64,000 nt of DNA from Paenibacillus dakarensis (GTDB taxonomy: Bacteria; Bacillota; Bacilli; Paenibacillales; Paenibacillaceae): contig NZ_CDSE01000087.1 of assembly GCF_001373415.1 (NCBI RefSeq), positions 29,670 to 93,669 on the forward strand. The letters run 5' to 3'. Positions 52,134 through 61,315 of the stretch are shown here, piece after piece. How positions within the stretch are numbered: the first letter of the stretch is position 1; every line of letters begins with the position of its first letter. Under the pieces are notes generated by a model. The model was not told the DNA's origin, ran no database searches, and worked only from the letters and a program-made list of their open reading frames with translations. Both the position numbers and the translations under genes were made by a program.

Positions 52134-52796
52134 TTATCTCGAATATGCAAGTTCTAACTTCGTTAAGTCATCTTTATTCCCGACAATAACCAGAATATCC
52201 CCATCCACAAGCCGATCATCCGGATCTGGGGAAATATTCATCTTGCCTTCACTTCGTATTCCCATAACGTTACAACCAAATCTCGCCCGGATATCAAGCT
52301 CACGCATATTTTGGCCAATCATATCAGCGTTTGCACGCAGTTCCATAATGCTGTAATCATCCGATATTTCGATATAATCCAATATATTCGGAGATACCAG
52401 GTGATGAGCAACCCTTAATCCCATATCCCGTTCAGGAAAGATAACTTTATCGGCACCGATTTTTTGCAAAACCTTACCGTGAAGCTCATTTTTAGCTTTT
52501 ACGATAATGGCAGGCACACCTAAATCCTTAAGAATAAGAGTCGTCAAAATACTTGACTGAATGTCCTCCCCAATCGCAACGACAACCACATCAAAGTTCC
52601 GGATTCCGAGTGCCCGAAGAGCTTCCTCCTCAGTCGAATCGGAAGACACGGCATGTGTAACGATACCTGATATTTCCTGAATACGCTGCTCACTTGAATC
52701 GATAGCCAGCACATCAAAGCCCATTCCGCTAAGCTCCTTGGCTACACTCGTACCAAACCGCCCCATTCCGATGACAGCGTACTGTTTCTTGGCCAT
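52134..52796 (-). CDS. Potassium uptake gating protein, KtrA/KtrC type
   Basis: A 220-residue RCK protein: RCK_N with the nucleotide-binding GMGRFGTSVA loop (10-19) and RCK_C from about 135. Rings of these subunits gate KtrB/KtrD potassium channels in response to ATP/ADP, and in B. subtilis and S. aureus the RCK_C part binds cyclic-di-AMP, which closes the system. No KtrB/D membrane subunit is next to it, the usual layout for KtrC. GAGGAGG precedes the ATG. It is probably co-transcribed with the TrmH gene. Confidence 0.88.
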   Translation of the reverse strand: MAKKQYAVIGMGRFGTSVAKELSGMGFDVLAIDSSEQRIQEISGIVTHAVSSDSTEEEALRALGIRNFDVVVVAIGEDIQSSILTTLILKDLGVPAIIVKAKNELHGKVLQKIGADKVIFPERDMGLRVAHHLVSPNILDYIEISDDYSIMELRANADMIGQNMRELDIRARFGCNVMGIRSEGKMNISPDPDDRLVDGDILVIVGNKDDLTKLELAYSR

Positions 52797-52925
52797 CCCT
52801 CTTACCTCCTCGAACCCCTAAGTTATCTCTGATAAGTATACCATACAGTATGTTGAACGTTGAATGTATCTGTCCTTTCAAGGGCACATTAAGTGATGAC
52901 CCTTAATGACAAGGAGGAACATTTA

Positions 52926-53159
52926 ATGTCCATATTGTTAGATCTAAGGCAAGCCGTCATTCACAAAGTCCATAATCAGGACGAAGATCAGCTTCGCTCT
53001 ATGATCGAGGGATCCATTGATGGACCCGAAGCCGCCCTTCCCGGTCTCGGTGTGATGTTCGAAATGATGTGGAAAGACATGGACGCACCCGCTCAGACCG
53101 AACTTGTCAATTCACTTCATAGTCATTTGAAAACCATAACTCCCGGCAAGCTGGTCTAA
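52926..53159 (+). CDS. sspI: Small acid-soluble spore protein SspI
   Basis: A 77-residue protein matching SspI: LDLRQAVIHKV at the start and LPGLGVMFEMMWK in the middle. It is a minor forespore-made SASP unrelated to the alpha/beta type. AAGGAGG precedes the ATG at 52926; an ATG 33 bases upstream has no site. It is next to the TrmH gene as in B. subtilis, but divergent with ktr in between. Confidence 0.92.
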   Translation: MSILLDLRQAVIHKVHNQDEDQLRSMIEGSIDGPEAALPGLGVMFEMMWKDMDAPAQTELVNSLHSHLKTITPGKLV

Positions 53160-53184
53160 GCAGGCCGGGAAAAGCGCGAGTAAA

Positions 53185-53226
53185 AATAATCCCCCAGCCA
53201 TATCTATGGAAGGGGGATTATTTATT
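53185..53226. terminator. Bidirectional terminator between sspI and prfC
   Basis: AATAATCCCCC / GGGGGATTATT stem with T-rich ends on both strands. Confidence 0.8.
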
Positions 53227-53235
53227 CTGAAGTTC

Positions 53236-54816
53236 TTATGGAGCCATCTCTAGAAACTTCGCAGTTGGATTTTTATCTACTGCGGTTCTCATCGCATATT
53301 CATTCTCGAAAAGGACTACATAATTATCCTTCTTGTCTTTAACCAGCGTTGAGTTAATTCGGAATTTGGATGGGTCAATCTTGTCATCAACAATCCAGCG
53401 TGCGAATTGATACGGCATACGCTGAAGCTGTACATCAACACCGTATTCACCCTTCATCCGGTATTCGAACACCTCGAATTGGAGCTGGCCTACCACGCCA
53501 AGAATCATCTCATCGAAGCTGACAGTCCGGAATACCTGAATCGTGCCCTCTTCAGTCAATTGATCGATTCCCTTCTGAAACTGTTTATGTTTAAGTGCGT
53601 TTTTCACTGTCACCTTAGCAAACAATTCTGGAGAGAACGTCGGCAGCTCATCAAATATAATGTTACCGCTCTGACTAAGCGAATCTCCGATTCGGAATAT
53701 TCCCGGATCGAACAGACCAATAATATCTCCAGGGTATGCCTCCTGAACAATATCCCGATCCTGTGCAAGAAACTGCTGCGGCTGTGAGAGCTTTATATCC
53801 TTGCCTGCCCGGATATGCTTAACGGTCATACCGCGTTCGAATTTACCGGATACAATTCGGAGAAAAGCAATTCGGTCCCGGTGAGCAGGGTTCATATTAG
53901 CCTGGATTTTAAATACATAACCTGAGAAATTCTCATCGGTTGGCTGTACCAACCCTTCTGTACTGCGACGCGGCTCCGGTTTTGGCGCCAGCTGCAGAAA
54001 GTTCTCCAGAAACGTCTGAACACCAAAGTTATTAACCGCACTGCCAAAGAATACAGGTGTTAACTCGCCCTTCAGTACTTTTTCAAAATCAAACGGATCT
54101 CCGGCAACATCCAGAAGCTCAAGATCCTGACATAATTGATCATGATAAAATTCACCGGCCATTTCACGAATAACCGGATCGTTATAATCCTCCACCTTCT
54201 GAACCTCGATGGATGAATGATCATCCCCCTGGAAGAGCTCAACCTGGTTCTTCATCCGGTCATATACTCCACACAGCTCACGGCCTGAACCAATCGGCCA
54301 GTTCATTGGAACGGATCGAATACCGAGCACCTGCTCGATTTCTTCCATCAGATCAAATGGACTCCGACCTTCACGGTCCAGCTTGTTCACGAATGTGAAG
54401 ATAGGAATTCCTCGTTTGGCACATACCTGGAACAGCTTAATTGTCTGAGCCTCGACACCCTTCGCCACGTCAATCAACATGACTGCGCTGTCCGCTGCAG
54501 TTAATGTCCGGTACGTATCCTCACTAAAGTCCTGGTGACCAGGCGTATCAAGTATATTAATCCGGTGACCTTTGTAGTCAAACTGCATCACGGAGGAAGT
54601 TACCGAAATACCCCGTTGCTTCTCAATTTCCATCCAGTCACTTGTTGCGTGTTTACTTGCTTTTCTCGCTTTAACCGAGCCGGCCAAGCGAATGGCACCA
54701 CCGAATAGCAGCAGTTTTTCAGTCAGCGTTGTTTTACCGGCGTCCGGGTGAGAAATAATTGCAAAGGTTCTGCGTTTATCCACTTCGCTTTGCAGCTCAT
54801 TTATTGTTTTGCCCAT
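53236..54816 (-). CDS. prfC: Peptide chain release factor 3
   Basis: GTPase (526 residues) that removes RF1/RF2 from the ribosome after peptide release. G1 is SHPDAGKTTLTE near 18-29, the switch II DTPGHQDFSEDT lies near 90 and G4 NKLDREG near 145. Domains II and III follow normally. Single gene. Confidence 0.95.
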   Translation of the reverse strand: MGKTINELQSEVDKRRTFAIISHPDAGKTTLTEKLLLFGGAIRLAGSVKARKASKHATSDWMEIEKQRGISVTSSVMQFDYKGHRINILDTPGHQDFSEDTYRTLTAADSAVMLIDVAKGVEAQTIKLFQVCAKRGIPIFTFVNKLDREGRSPFDLMEEIEQVLGIRSVPMNWPIGSGRELCGVYDRMKNQVELFQGDDHSSIEVQKVEDYNDPVIREMAGEFYHDQLCQDLELLDVAGDPFDFEKVLKGELTPVFFGSAVNNFGVQTFLENFLQLAPKPEPRRSTEGLVQPTDENFSGYVFKIQANMNPAHRDRIAFLRIVSGKFERGMTVKHIRAGKDIKLSQPQQFLAQDRDIVQEAYPGDIIGLFDPGIFRIGDSLSQSGNIIFDELPTFSPELFAKVTVKNALKHKQFQKGIDQLTEEGTIQVFRTVSFDEMILGVVGQLQFEVFEYRMKGEYGVDVQLQRMPYQFARWIVDDKIDPSKFRINSTLVKDKKDNYVVLFENEYAMRTAVDKNPTAKFLEMAP

Positions 54817-54928
54817 TTCACTGTTCCCTTCGTACTAAAGTCATGTATATTATTGTACCACAATCCATACGCAAACCAACCCCATACGCCAAGCGTATGA
54901 GGATGATTTTAATAACTGGATCGAATTT

Positions 54929-56482
54929 TTATTTAGAGCCCTTTAACCACACTACATTATCTTCCTCTTGACCGTTTACTGGCCACCAGTGGAATCCATC
55001 CTTCGCAAGCAGTTCATCCGCCTGTTCAGGTCCCCATGAAGCAGCAGGATATGTTTCCAGCTCTCCTTGGTTCTGTCTCCAAGCTTGAGCGATACGGTCA
55101 ACGAAGGACCATGCTGTTGCTACCTCATCCCACCGTGTAAAGTAAGTAGAATCCCCACGAACAGCATCATGCAGCAGACGTTCATATGCCTCTGGTGAGT
55201 TAATACCTATCATACAGCTCTGACAAAAATCCATAGCAACCGGCTCAATTTCGGAATCAGATCCCGGCTTCTTGGCATTAATCTTCACATAGAGACCTTC
55301 CATAGGGTTAACCCGAATTACGAGCAGATTCGGTTCAAGTGTATGCTTCTGGCCAAGATATACATTGCCCGGCATCCGTTTAAATTCAACAACCACTTCC
55401 GTTGTCTTCACCGGCAGACGCTTGCCTGTTCGAATATAGAACGGGACACCAGCCCAGCGGAAATTATCAACAAACACACGGGCTGCAAAATAGGTCTCTG
55501 TCGTGGATTCCGGATCAACCTTGTCCTCTTCACGATAAGCAGGAAGCTCCATATCACCAACAGAACCCCTTGTGTATTGACCACGAACGACGTTCTCTTT
55601 CACATCTTCATTTGTCGCAAAAGGACGGAGCGAACGAAGCACCTTCACCTTCTCATCACGGATATCCTCCGGAAGCAGACGGCTAGGCGGCTCCATAGCA
55701 ATCATCGTAAGCATCTGGAGCATATGGTTTTGTCCCATATCCCGCAGTGCGCCGGCATGATCGTAGTAGCCTCCCCGTTCCTCAACACCCACTGTTTCAC
55801 CAAGCGTAATTTGTACATTAGCGATATGCTTATTATTCCAAAGCGGCTCAAAAAAGGCATTAGCAAAACGGATTATTTCAATGTTTTGCACCATTTCTTT
55901 GCCCAAATAGTGGTCTATCCGATAAATTTCCTCTTCTTTAAATACCTGTCTAATCTCCTCATTCAGTTTGCCTGCGGTCTCCAGGTCATAACCGAACGGC
56001 TTCTCGATGACAAGCCGGTTCCAGCCTCCACCATTCAGCATGCCGCCCTTCATCAGATTGAAGGAGACACTGCCAAACAGCTCAGGAGCAAGTGCCAGAT
56101 AGAACAGGCGGTTACCTGCTATACCAAACTTTGATTCCAGCTTCTCGGTCTGCTCACGCAGCTCACGGAAGCCGTCAATATTGTTAATATCCAGAGATTT
56201 ATATTCAAAATGCTCCGCAAATGCTCTCCATTCCTCGTTTTCTTCGGAACGGTATCGGCAGAACTCCTGTATTGAACGGTTTACGTCCTCACGGAATTCC
56301 TCTTGAGTGCGCGGACGCCTTGCCACGCCGATAACCGCAAAATCCTCAGCCAATTTTCCTTCGCGATAAAGACTGTAGATCGCCGGGAACAATTTGCGCC
56401 TTGCCAAATCCCCGGTCGCTCCAAAGATGAAGAATACCGCTCCCGGTGTCATTAATGAATCTAGATTTTGATTTTCAGCCAT
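54929..56482 (-). CDS. zwf: Glucose-6-phosphate 1-dehydrogenase
   Basis: First enzyme of the oxidative pentose phosphate route, making NADPH. The 517-residue protein has the NADP-binding GATGDLARRKLFPAIYSL motif near 20-37 and the active-site RIDHYLGKE near 183-191. Length is slightly over the usual 490-ish because of a C-terminal tail. A 21-bp palindrome lies about 50-70 bases upstream of the start. Confidence 0.96.
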   Translation of the reverse strand: MAENQNLDSLMTPGAVFFIFGATGDLARRKLFPAIYSLYREGKLAEDFAVIGVARRPRTQEEFREDVNRSIQEFCRYRSEENEEWRAFAEHFEYKSLDINNIDGFRELREQTEKLESKFGIAGNRLFYLALAPELFGSVSFNLMKGGMLNGGGWNRLVIEKPFGYDLETAGKLNEEIRQVFKEEEIYRIDHYLGKEMVQNIEIIRFANAFFEPLWNNKHIANVQITLGETVGVEERGGYYDHAGALRDMGQNHMLQMLTMIAMEPPSRLLPEDIRDEKVKVLRSLRPFATNEDVKENVVRGQYTRGSVGDMELPAYREEDKVDPESTTETYFAARVFVDNFRWAGVPFYIRTGKRLPVKTTEVVVEFKRMPGNVYLGQKHTLEPNLLVIRVNPMEGLYVKINAKKPGSDSEIEPVAMDFCQSCMIGINSPEAYERLLHDAVRGDSTYFTRWDEVATAWSFVDRIAQAWRQNQGELETYPAASWGPEQADELLAKDGFHWWPVNGQEEDNVVWLKGSK

Positions 56483-56528
56483 GGCTCTCCATTCTTTCTA
56501 TGAATATAGTGTATTTTTATGCATCGTG

Positions 56529-56549
56529 TGTTATCACGACGTGATGACA
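56529..56549. promoter_or_regulatory. 21-bp palindrome in the zwf upstream region
   Basis: TGTTATCACG-A-CGTGATGACA: two 10-base arms with one mismatch around a single central base. It has the size and symmetry of a repressor operator. The binding protein is unknown. Confidence 0.5.
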
Positions 56550-56618
56550 TTTTAGCATATTCGTAAAAACTATGCTATCTCATTTCATACATTTTCACTG
56601 TAATTTCAGAAACATTTC

Positions 56619-57389
56619 TTAATATTCAATAGTAATAACAGGCATTCCAATCGTTATCCTGTTACTTTTATTCATAGAATCCTTATGTACGGCAACCTGC
56701 ATATGAATCGGCTGTTCACCGCTGTTAACATAGGCTGTTAGTGATGGAGCTTCATATGATCTGCTTACAGTTGCGCTATCCTGATATGAATCTACTTCAT
56801 TAAACCGCAGATGCATCGCCAGTTTCTCCTCTATACTCTGTATGGTTTCTATTACTGGCAGTCCATTATTCATATTTCCTTGTACTGAAGCATTCCATGC
56901 AGGTTTCATACCTGCTTGTTCAAGCAAGGCCGCAGCCTTATCCTGACATTCTATAAGCTGTTGGAGCTGTTCCAATTCTTCGGTATCGAATTGAACCTTC
57001 ACATAATTTCGCCCCCGGCTTTCAACCCAGTCTATCCGTACATCTATTCCATAAATATTTCCTCGAGCACGATAGGCGTGCTCTTCGTTGTCTATATCAA
57101 TGATTACACGATTAAGTCCCATTTCATGTGCAAGGGACTGCACAGCTTCCTCGTTCTTCCCATTTTGTATAACCGTGCTCTCCCCTTGAAGTTTTACCGT
57201 TAAATGCAGCGGGGAATCCAGCTCTGCCCTACCTAGTGAATATAGGAGCTCCAGTGATGCCTTATGATCTTCCTGCACAGGTTCAGAGGTTTTCTTGTTA
57301 ACATGTTGATCTGCGAATCCGGCAAGCCCCCCTGCCACTGCAAACAATAGAATCATACCTGCTACAAGTTTCATTTCGAACCAGCGCAT
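56619..57389 (-). CDS. ywmB: YwmB family protein
   Basis: A 256-residue exported or membrane-anchored protein: signal/anchor helix at about 6-25, then a two-lobe domain ending RITIGMPVITIEY, the hallmark end of YwmB (a family with a TATA-box-binding-like fold in solved members). The role is unknown; it is widespread in spore formers. The ATG at 57389 has AAAGGAG nine bases upstream. Confidence 0.82.
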   Translation of the reverse strand: MRWFEMKLVAGMILLFAVAGGLAGFADQHVNKKTSEPVQEDHKASLELLYSLGRAELDSPLHLTVKLQGESTVIQNGKNEEAVQSLAHEMGLNRVIIDIDNEEHAYRARGNIYGIDVRIDWVESRGRNYVKVQFDTEELEQLQQLIECQDKAAALLEQAGMKPAWNASVQGNMNNGLPVIETIQSIEEKLAMHLRFNEVDSYQDSATVSRSYEAPSLTAYVNSGEQPIHMQVAVHKDSMNKSNRITIGMPVITIEY

Positions 57390-57470
57390 GCATAACCGCT
57401 CCTTTATATCTAAGTAATCTATCAATCTAGTAAAAGGATGCCCGGTTTATCAAAAAATATTCCCTTATAT

Positions 57471-57506
57471 AAAAAAAGACCGACTACCATCCGGCAGCCG
57501 GGATAC
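57471..57506 (-). terminator. Terminator of the liaFSR operon
   Basis: Minus-strand CCGGCT / AGTCGG stem followed by TCTTTTTTT. Confidence 0.75.
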
Positions 57507-57524
57507 AAAATAATATTATTATGA

Positions 57525-58175
57525 TCACTCTGCGAGTCCATTTTTATATGCATAAATCGCTGCTTGAGTACGATCTTCGACTCCGAGTTTGGCGAGAATA
57601 TTCGTAACATGAAATTTCACCGTTTTAATGCCTATAATTAAATCATCCGCAATGTCTTGATTAGACTTTCCTTGTGCCAGCAACCGCAGCACTTCCATTT
57701 CACGTTCGGTCAATTCACTGTGTGCGGGAGCTTCTGCTTGAGGATGACGGAATCTGTTCATCATTTTGGAAGCAACCTGAGACTCAAGGACAGACTGTCC
57801 ACGTGCAGCAGCCCGAATTGCATCAGCAACCTCGGATGCCCGTGAAGTCTTTAGCAGATAACTGAATGCCCCGGCTTCAATAACCGGGTACATTTTCTCG
57901 TCATCCAAATAACTGGTAAGTACAATAACCTTACAATCCGGATACATACTAAGCAGCTGGCGCGTAGTCTCAATCCCATCCATTCCTTCCATGACAAGGT
58001 CCATCAATACGACATCCGGATGGTATTCTTTTGCTAATCGTATCCCTTCTTCGCCGCTGCCTGCTTCTCCAACCACTTCGATTCCATCCTCAGTGCCTAG
58101 TACAGCCGCAAGACCAATCCGCACCATTTCGTGATCATCAACCAGTAATACCTTAATTGGTGTTTCCAGTTCCAT
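57525..58175 (-). CDS. liaR: LiaR-like response regulator
   Basis: NarL/LuxR-type response regulator (216 residues): receiver domain with phospho-acceptor D59 (VVLMDLVMEG) and a C-terminal LuxR-type helix-turn-helix (LTEREMEVLRLLAQGKSNQDIA, in pieces) at about 150-210. Homologues turn on envelope-stress genes when cell-wall antibiotics disturb the lipid II cycle. It overlaps the end of the kinase gene by 23 bases. GGGGTGA is its ribosome site. Confidence 0.9.
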   Translation of the reverse strand: MELETPIKVLLVDDHEMVRIGLAAVLGTEDGIEVVGEAGSGEEGIRLAKEYHPDVVLMDLVMEGMDGIETTRQLLSMYPDCKVIVLTSYLDDEKMYPVIEAGAFSYLLKTSRASEVADAIRAAARGQSVLESQVASKMMNRFRHPQAEAPAHSELTEREMEVLRLLAQGKSNQDIADDLIIGIKTVKFHVTNILAKLGVEDRTQAAIYAYKNGLAE

Positions 58176-59235
58176 CTATTTCACCCCGGTTTCGTTCTTC
58201 GTCCATCAGTGGGACGGAAATTTCAATACGTGTGCCTTTTCCAGGTGCCGTAATAAACTGTATCGATCCGCCAAGCTCCGTCACCCGTTCCTGCATGGTT
58301 GAGAGACCGTACGAGGTTTGCTTCTTCTCACTCAGCTCAAACCCGACGCCATCATCGCGTAGTGTCACACGCACTGAATTCTGCTTACGCTGAATCCGTA
58401 TGTCCATTCGATCGGCTTTGGCATGCCTTAGGGTATTGGACATCGCTTCTTGAATAATGCGGAATAGATGGTTCTCGATCCCTTTTACAAGGTGCAAGCC
58501 TTCATCCATCTCCAACGTAATATCCATAGGTACTTTAACCTTCAGCTCCCGGATTAAATCCCGAAGCCCCTGTTCCAGTGCCTTTCCCTCCAAGTAGACT
58601 GGTCTCAAATGAAGCAAAAGCGCCCTCATTTCAGATTGAGCTACAGCCGACATTTCTTCAATAAGTGCCACCTGCCGCTGAGCCTTGCCAAAGTCCTTGT
58701 CGAGCGTCCTTCCAACCGCTGTTGCGGTCATCGATATAGCAAAAAGCTGCTGGGACACCGCATCATGAAGCTCCCTTGCCAGGCGCTGTCTCTCCTCTAC
58801 AATAGCCGTTACACGTGCCTGTTCAGCCAGCTGAGCATTATGCGTGGACAGACGCTGCAGGGAAGTCACCTGCTCCTCCCAGCGTTTACTGATTCGTCCA
58901 AGCTGCTCACCCAGACGTCCAACCTCATCATTTCCCATATCAGGCATCGCAGCTGTGGTTACCCCGCCCTTTTCCCAAGTGATTAATGTTTCCCTCACTG
59001 AGTCCAGCCTTCGCTTGATCCGATAGCCTTGAAAAAAACCATAAACCGCCCCTAAGCTTATCGGCAGCAAAACAATTGTGATTCCCGCCTGAACCGCATT
59101 CTGCCAGGTATCAAAGGGCTTCAAATAATCATATGTATATAAAATGTACAACACAACCAACATTATCACAAAGCCCAGAAGGGTGCCTTCTCGCATACTT
59201 CGGGTAATGATGTTCGCCTTTTTTTCCGATGCCAT
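58153..59235 (-). CDS. liaS: LiaS-like sensor histidine kinase
   Basis: A 360-residue membrane kinase with two helices (about 18-38 and 50-72) with a very short outer loop, a HAMP-like linker, the HisKA_3 dimerisation helix with H157 (ARELHDAVSQQ) and an ATPase domain (RDDGVGFEL). This is the intramembrane-sensing layout of LiaS. I start at 59235 (MASEKK), which has AGGAGGG seven bases upstream. It pairs with LiaR and is held off by LiaF in Bacillus. Confidence 0.9.
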   Translation of the reverse strand: MASEKKANIITRSMREGTLLGFVIMLVVLYILYTYDYLKPFDTWQNAVQAGITIVLLPISLGAVYGFFQGYRIKRRLDSVRETLITWEKGGVTTAAMPDMGNDEVGRLGEQLGRISKRWEEQVTSLQRLSTHNAQLAEQARVTAIVEERQRLARELHDAVSQQLFAISMTATAVGRTLDKDFGKAQRQVALIEEMSAVAQSEMRALLLHLRPVYLEGKALEQGLRDLIRELKVKVPMDITLEMDEGLHLVKGIENHLFRIIQEAMSNTLRHAKADRMDIRIQRKQNSVRVTLRDDGVGFELSEKKQTSYGLSTMQERVTELGGSIQFITAPGKGTRIEISVPLMDEERNRGEIDGTGNTN

Positions 59236-59275
59236 CGGGCAGCCCTCCTGATTATACTTTGCCGTACATACCTGC

Positions 59276-59920
59276 TTAGACAAGCTGAATACTTAAATCT
59301 CCTCCGAGGTAAGAGACAATGAACTTCACTTTATACTCACACATCTCATAGTTGGGCGACTTCCAATTCAATCGGTTCATAACACCGGTTTTCTTTTGTG
59401 TACCAATATCAATGGATCCGAAAAGTACGAACGCCTCGATTTCAACGCCGTAATAGTCCGGCAATGCAATATCTATATCTCCAAGCATCCCGTGAAACAT
59501 CATAACCGTATGCTGCTCTTCTGGTAAAGCCAGTGACAAATCGACATCTGCTTCTCCAAGAACATGCCAAACACTCATACTTCTCATAACCCACGGGGCG
59601 CTGTCCCAATCGAAATTAGACATGAAATTCTGTTTTTGAATAAAATGGCTGGTTCCATGGGCATGACGTGCCTTCCCATAAAAAATTCCTAGCGAGACCA
59701 ATCCGATTCCAATTACAAGCATTAGATGTTCAAGAAGAAAGAGAACGGCACCAATCCCCAAAATTGTATACCCTTTACGAATAGAACCGATTCGAATCTG
59801 TTGAATGCCGGCAGCCACGAATAGAAGAGCGACGATGGTAAAGAAACCAAACCATCTGCCGAAAAGCATTAACACACCGATACCGATTAACCCAAACGCC
59901 ATCCAGCGGTTTCTATCCAT
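59276..59920 (-). CDS. liaF: LiaF-like membrane regulator
   Basis: A 214-residue protein with about four N-terminal membrane helices (8-90) and a C-terminal cell-wall-antibiotic-response domain (DVDLSLALPEEQHTVMMFHGMLGDIDIALPDYYGVEI, in pieces). In Bacillus, LiaF is the specific inhibitor of LiaS. It is 40 bases upstream of liaS and is preceded by a terminator that separates it from the pspA genes. Confidence 0.87.
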   Translation of the reverse strand: MDRNRWMAFGLIGIGVLMLFGRWFGFFTIVALLFVAAGIQQIRIGSIRKGYTILGIGAVLFLLEHLMLVIGIGLVSLGIFYGKARHAHGTSHFIQKQNFMSNFDWDSAPWVMRSMSVWHVLGEADVDLSLALPEEQHTVMMFHGMLGDIDIALPDYYGVEIEAFVLFGSIDIGTQKKTGVMNRLNWKSPNYEMCEYKVKFIVSYLGGDLSIQLV

Positions 59921-59984
59921 GCCGCACCTCCCCCTTTGATGTCAATTAGCCTTTGCCCTGAAGGGCTAGATTCATCTATACCCT

Positions 59985-60028
59985 GAAAAGCCAAAACAGT
60001 GCGGGAAATCCGCACCGTCTGGCTTTTC
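59985..60028 (-). terminator. Terminator between pspA and liaF
   Basis: Minus-strand AAAGCCAGACGGTGCGG / CCGCACTGTTTTGGCTTTT hairpin. Leakiness here would give lower liaFSR than psp expression. Confidence 0.75.
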
Positions 60029-60136
60029 TTTATATACTGAACGGTTTTCCCTGAAGTTATCATTAATTTTTATGATTCGTACAGTTAGTCCATTCAGTAG
60101 TTTATCATATTTCATTACTCTTCGAATACGTCTACT

Positions 60137-60823
60137 TTACTCTTCGTTAGAAGATGCATTCATTTTATTTTTAAGTGCAGCCAGCTGCTCATCCACTTTC
60201 AACTGCTTTTCGGCATCTACAGGGCTCTTGTAAGTAGCTTGGCTTGGATGATAAGGTGCACGCATTACATCCGCTTCAGCTTCCATCTGCATGATCTTCT
60301 CTTCCATCCGGTGGAATCCCATCGAGGCACTGCCGCTTTCGATCGTGTGCAGGCTGCTTACTTGAGACATCTGCTTTTTCGCTTTAGCCATTTGAGCACG
60401 TGCTACCAGCTCATTGCGCTTGTTGCGCATTTTGTAGAACTCATCCTTCATCTCATGAAGCTGAGCAACCAGTTCCTTCGCTTGAGTTTCGGATTGCAGA
60501 TGCAGATCCTGGTATTCAGTTTCCTTTTGGTCAAAATAGATCTTCTCTTCCAGAAGCTTACGTGCCACTTCCTCTTGACCATTCTTCAGAGCCAGCTCCG
60601 CTTGAGCTTCACGCTGAGCAGACATCTTCACTGCTTCATCAACACGCTGCTTCATACGGCGTTCGTTCGCCATTTGCTTCGCTACAGTTACCTCAGCCTC
60701 ATGAATTTCTGCTTCCATATCCCGCAAATATTGATTCAACATCACGATTGGATCTTCAACTTTATCCAGCATTTCGTTCACCGATGCTTTTGTCATATCT
60801 TTAATTCTTTTAAATACTCCCAT
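60137..60823 (-). CDS. PspA/IM30 family protein (second copy)
   Basis: A 228-residue, almost wholly coiled-coil ESCRT-III-like protein that assembles on stressed membranes. The MGVFKRIKDMTKASVNEMLDK start is the amphipathic lipid-binding helix alpha-0. The ATG at 60823 has GGGAG nine bases upstream. It starts one base after the PspC gene stop. Homologues are LiaH and PspA of Bacillus and Vipp1/IM30 of plastids. Confidence 0.93.
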   Translation of the reverse strand: MGVFKRIKDMTKASVNEMLDKVEDPIVMLNQYLRDMEAEIHEAEVTVAKQMANERRMKQRVDEAVKMSAQREAQAELALKNGQEEVARKLLEEKIYFDQKETEYQDLHLQSETQAKELVAQLHEMKDEFYKMRNKRNELVARAQMAKAKKQMSQVSSLHTIESGSASMGFHRMEEKIMQMEAEADVMRAPYHPSQATYKSPVDAEKQLKVDEQLAALKNKMNASSNEE

Positions 60824-60824
60824 T

Positions 60825-61313
60825 TTATAAATCTCCCTTCTCATACTTAGATAATTTTTTCTTTAATTCTTCAATTTCTTTCTTCAAAGCCTTCTTCTCT
60901 ATGTCCTTCATCATGCTGTCCAGATCATCTTGAGGTGCAGCTTCTTGTCTTGAACCATAACGTCCGTCGTAAAAGTTTGGTCCTGCATTTCTCGGTCCGT
61001 AACCATTTTGTTGGTCGCGGTAAGGATCTCTGCCGGGGCCATTATACTGATTGTAGGGACCGTTTGGCCCGTAATTGTTGGGGTTATGTCCATATCCCTG
61101 TCCACCTGGACCAAAGGGATCGTGATAATAAGGTTCTTTCGAAATCACTAGCGATGCGATCAAATATATGAACAATGTCGTACCGCCAGTAAAAAAGATA
61201 CTAATAACGAAAATGATACGAAGCAGAGTTGATTCCAAACCAAATGATTCCGACAGCCCGCCAATCAACCCGGTAAATACTTTATTTCTTGTAGAACGGT
61301 ACAATCTTGGCAT
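60825..61313 (-). CDS. PspC domain protein with disordered linker and coiled coil
   Basis: A 162-residue protein: the PspC domain at 1-60 (MPRLYRSTRNKVFTGLIGGL and one long membrane helix) binds membrane or partner proteins. Residues about 65-125 are rich in Gly/Asn/Tyr/Pro and look disordered, and residues 127-162 form an acidic-basic coiled coil (IEKKALKKEIEELKKKL). It lies between two pspA genes with 1-2 base gaps. The coiled tail could contact PspA, an inference from layout. Confidence 0.85.
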   Translation of the reverse strand: MPRLYRSTRNKVFTGLIGGLSESFGLESTLLRIIFVISIFFTGGTTLFIYLIASLVISKEPYYHDPFGPGGQGYGHNPNNYGPNGPYNQYNGPGRDPYRDQQNGYGPRNAGPNFYDGRYGSRQEAAPQDDLDSMMKDIEKKALKKEIEELKKKLSKYEKGDL

Positions 61314-61315
61314 AA

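Noticed and set aside
55343..56134. 263-codon plus-strand frame opposite zwf
   Set aside because: Antisense shadow of a complete zwf gene; Cys/His/Arg-heavy composition is that of non-coding translation.
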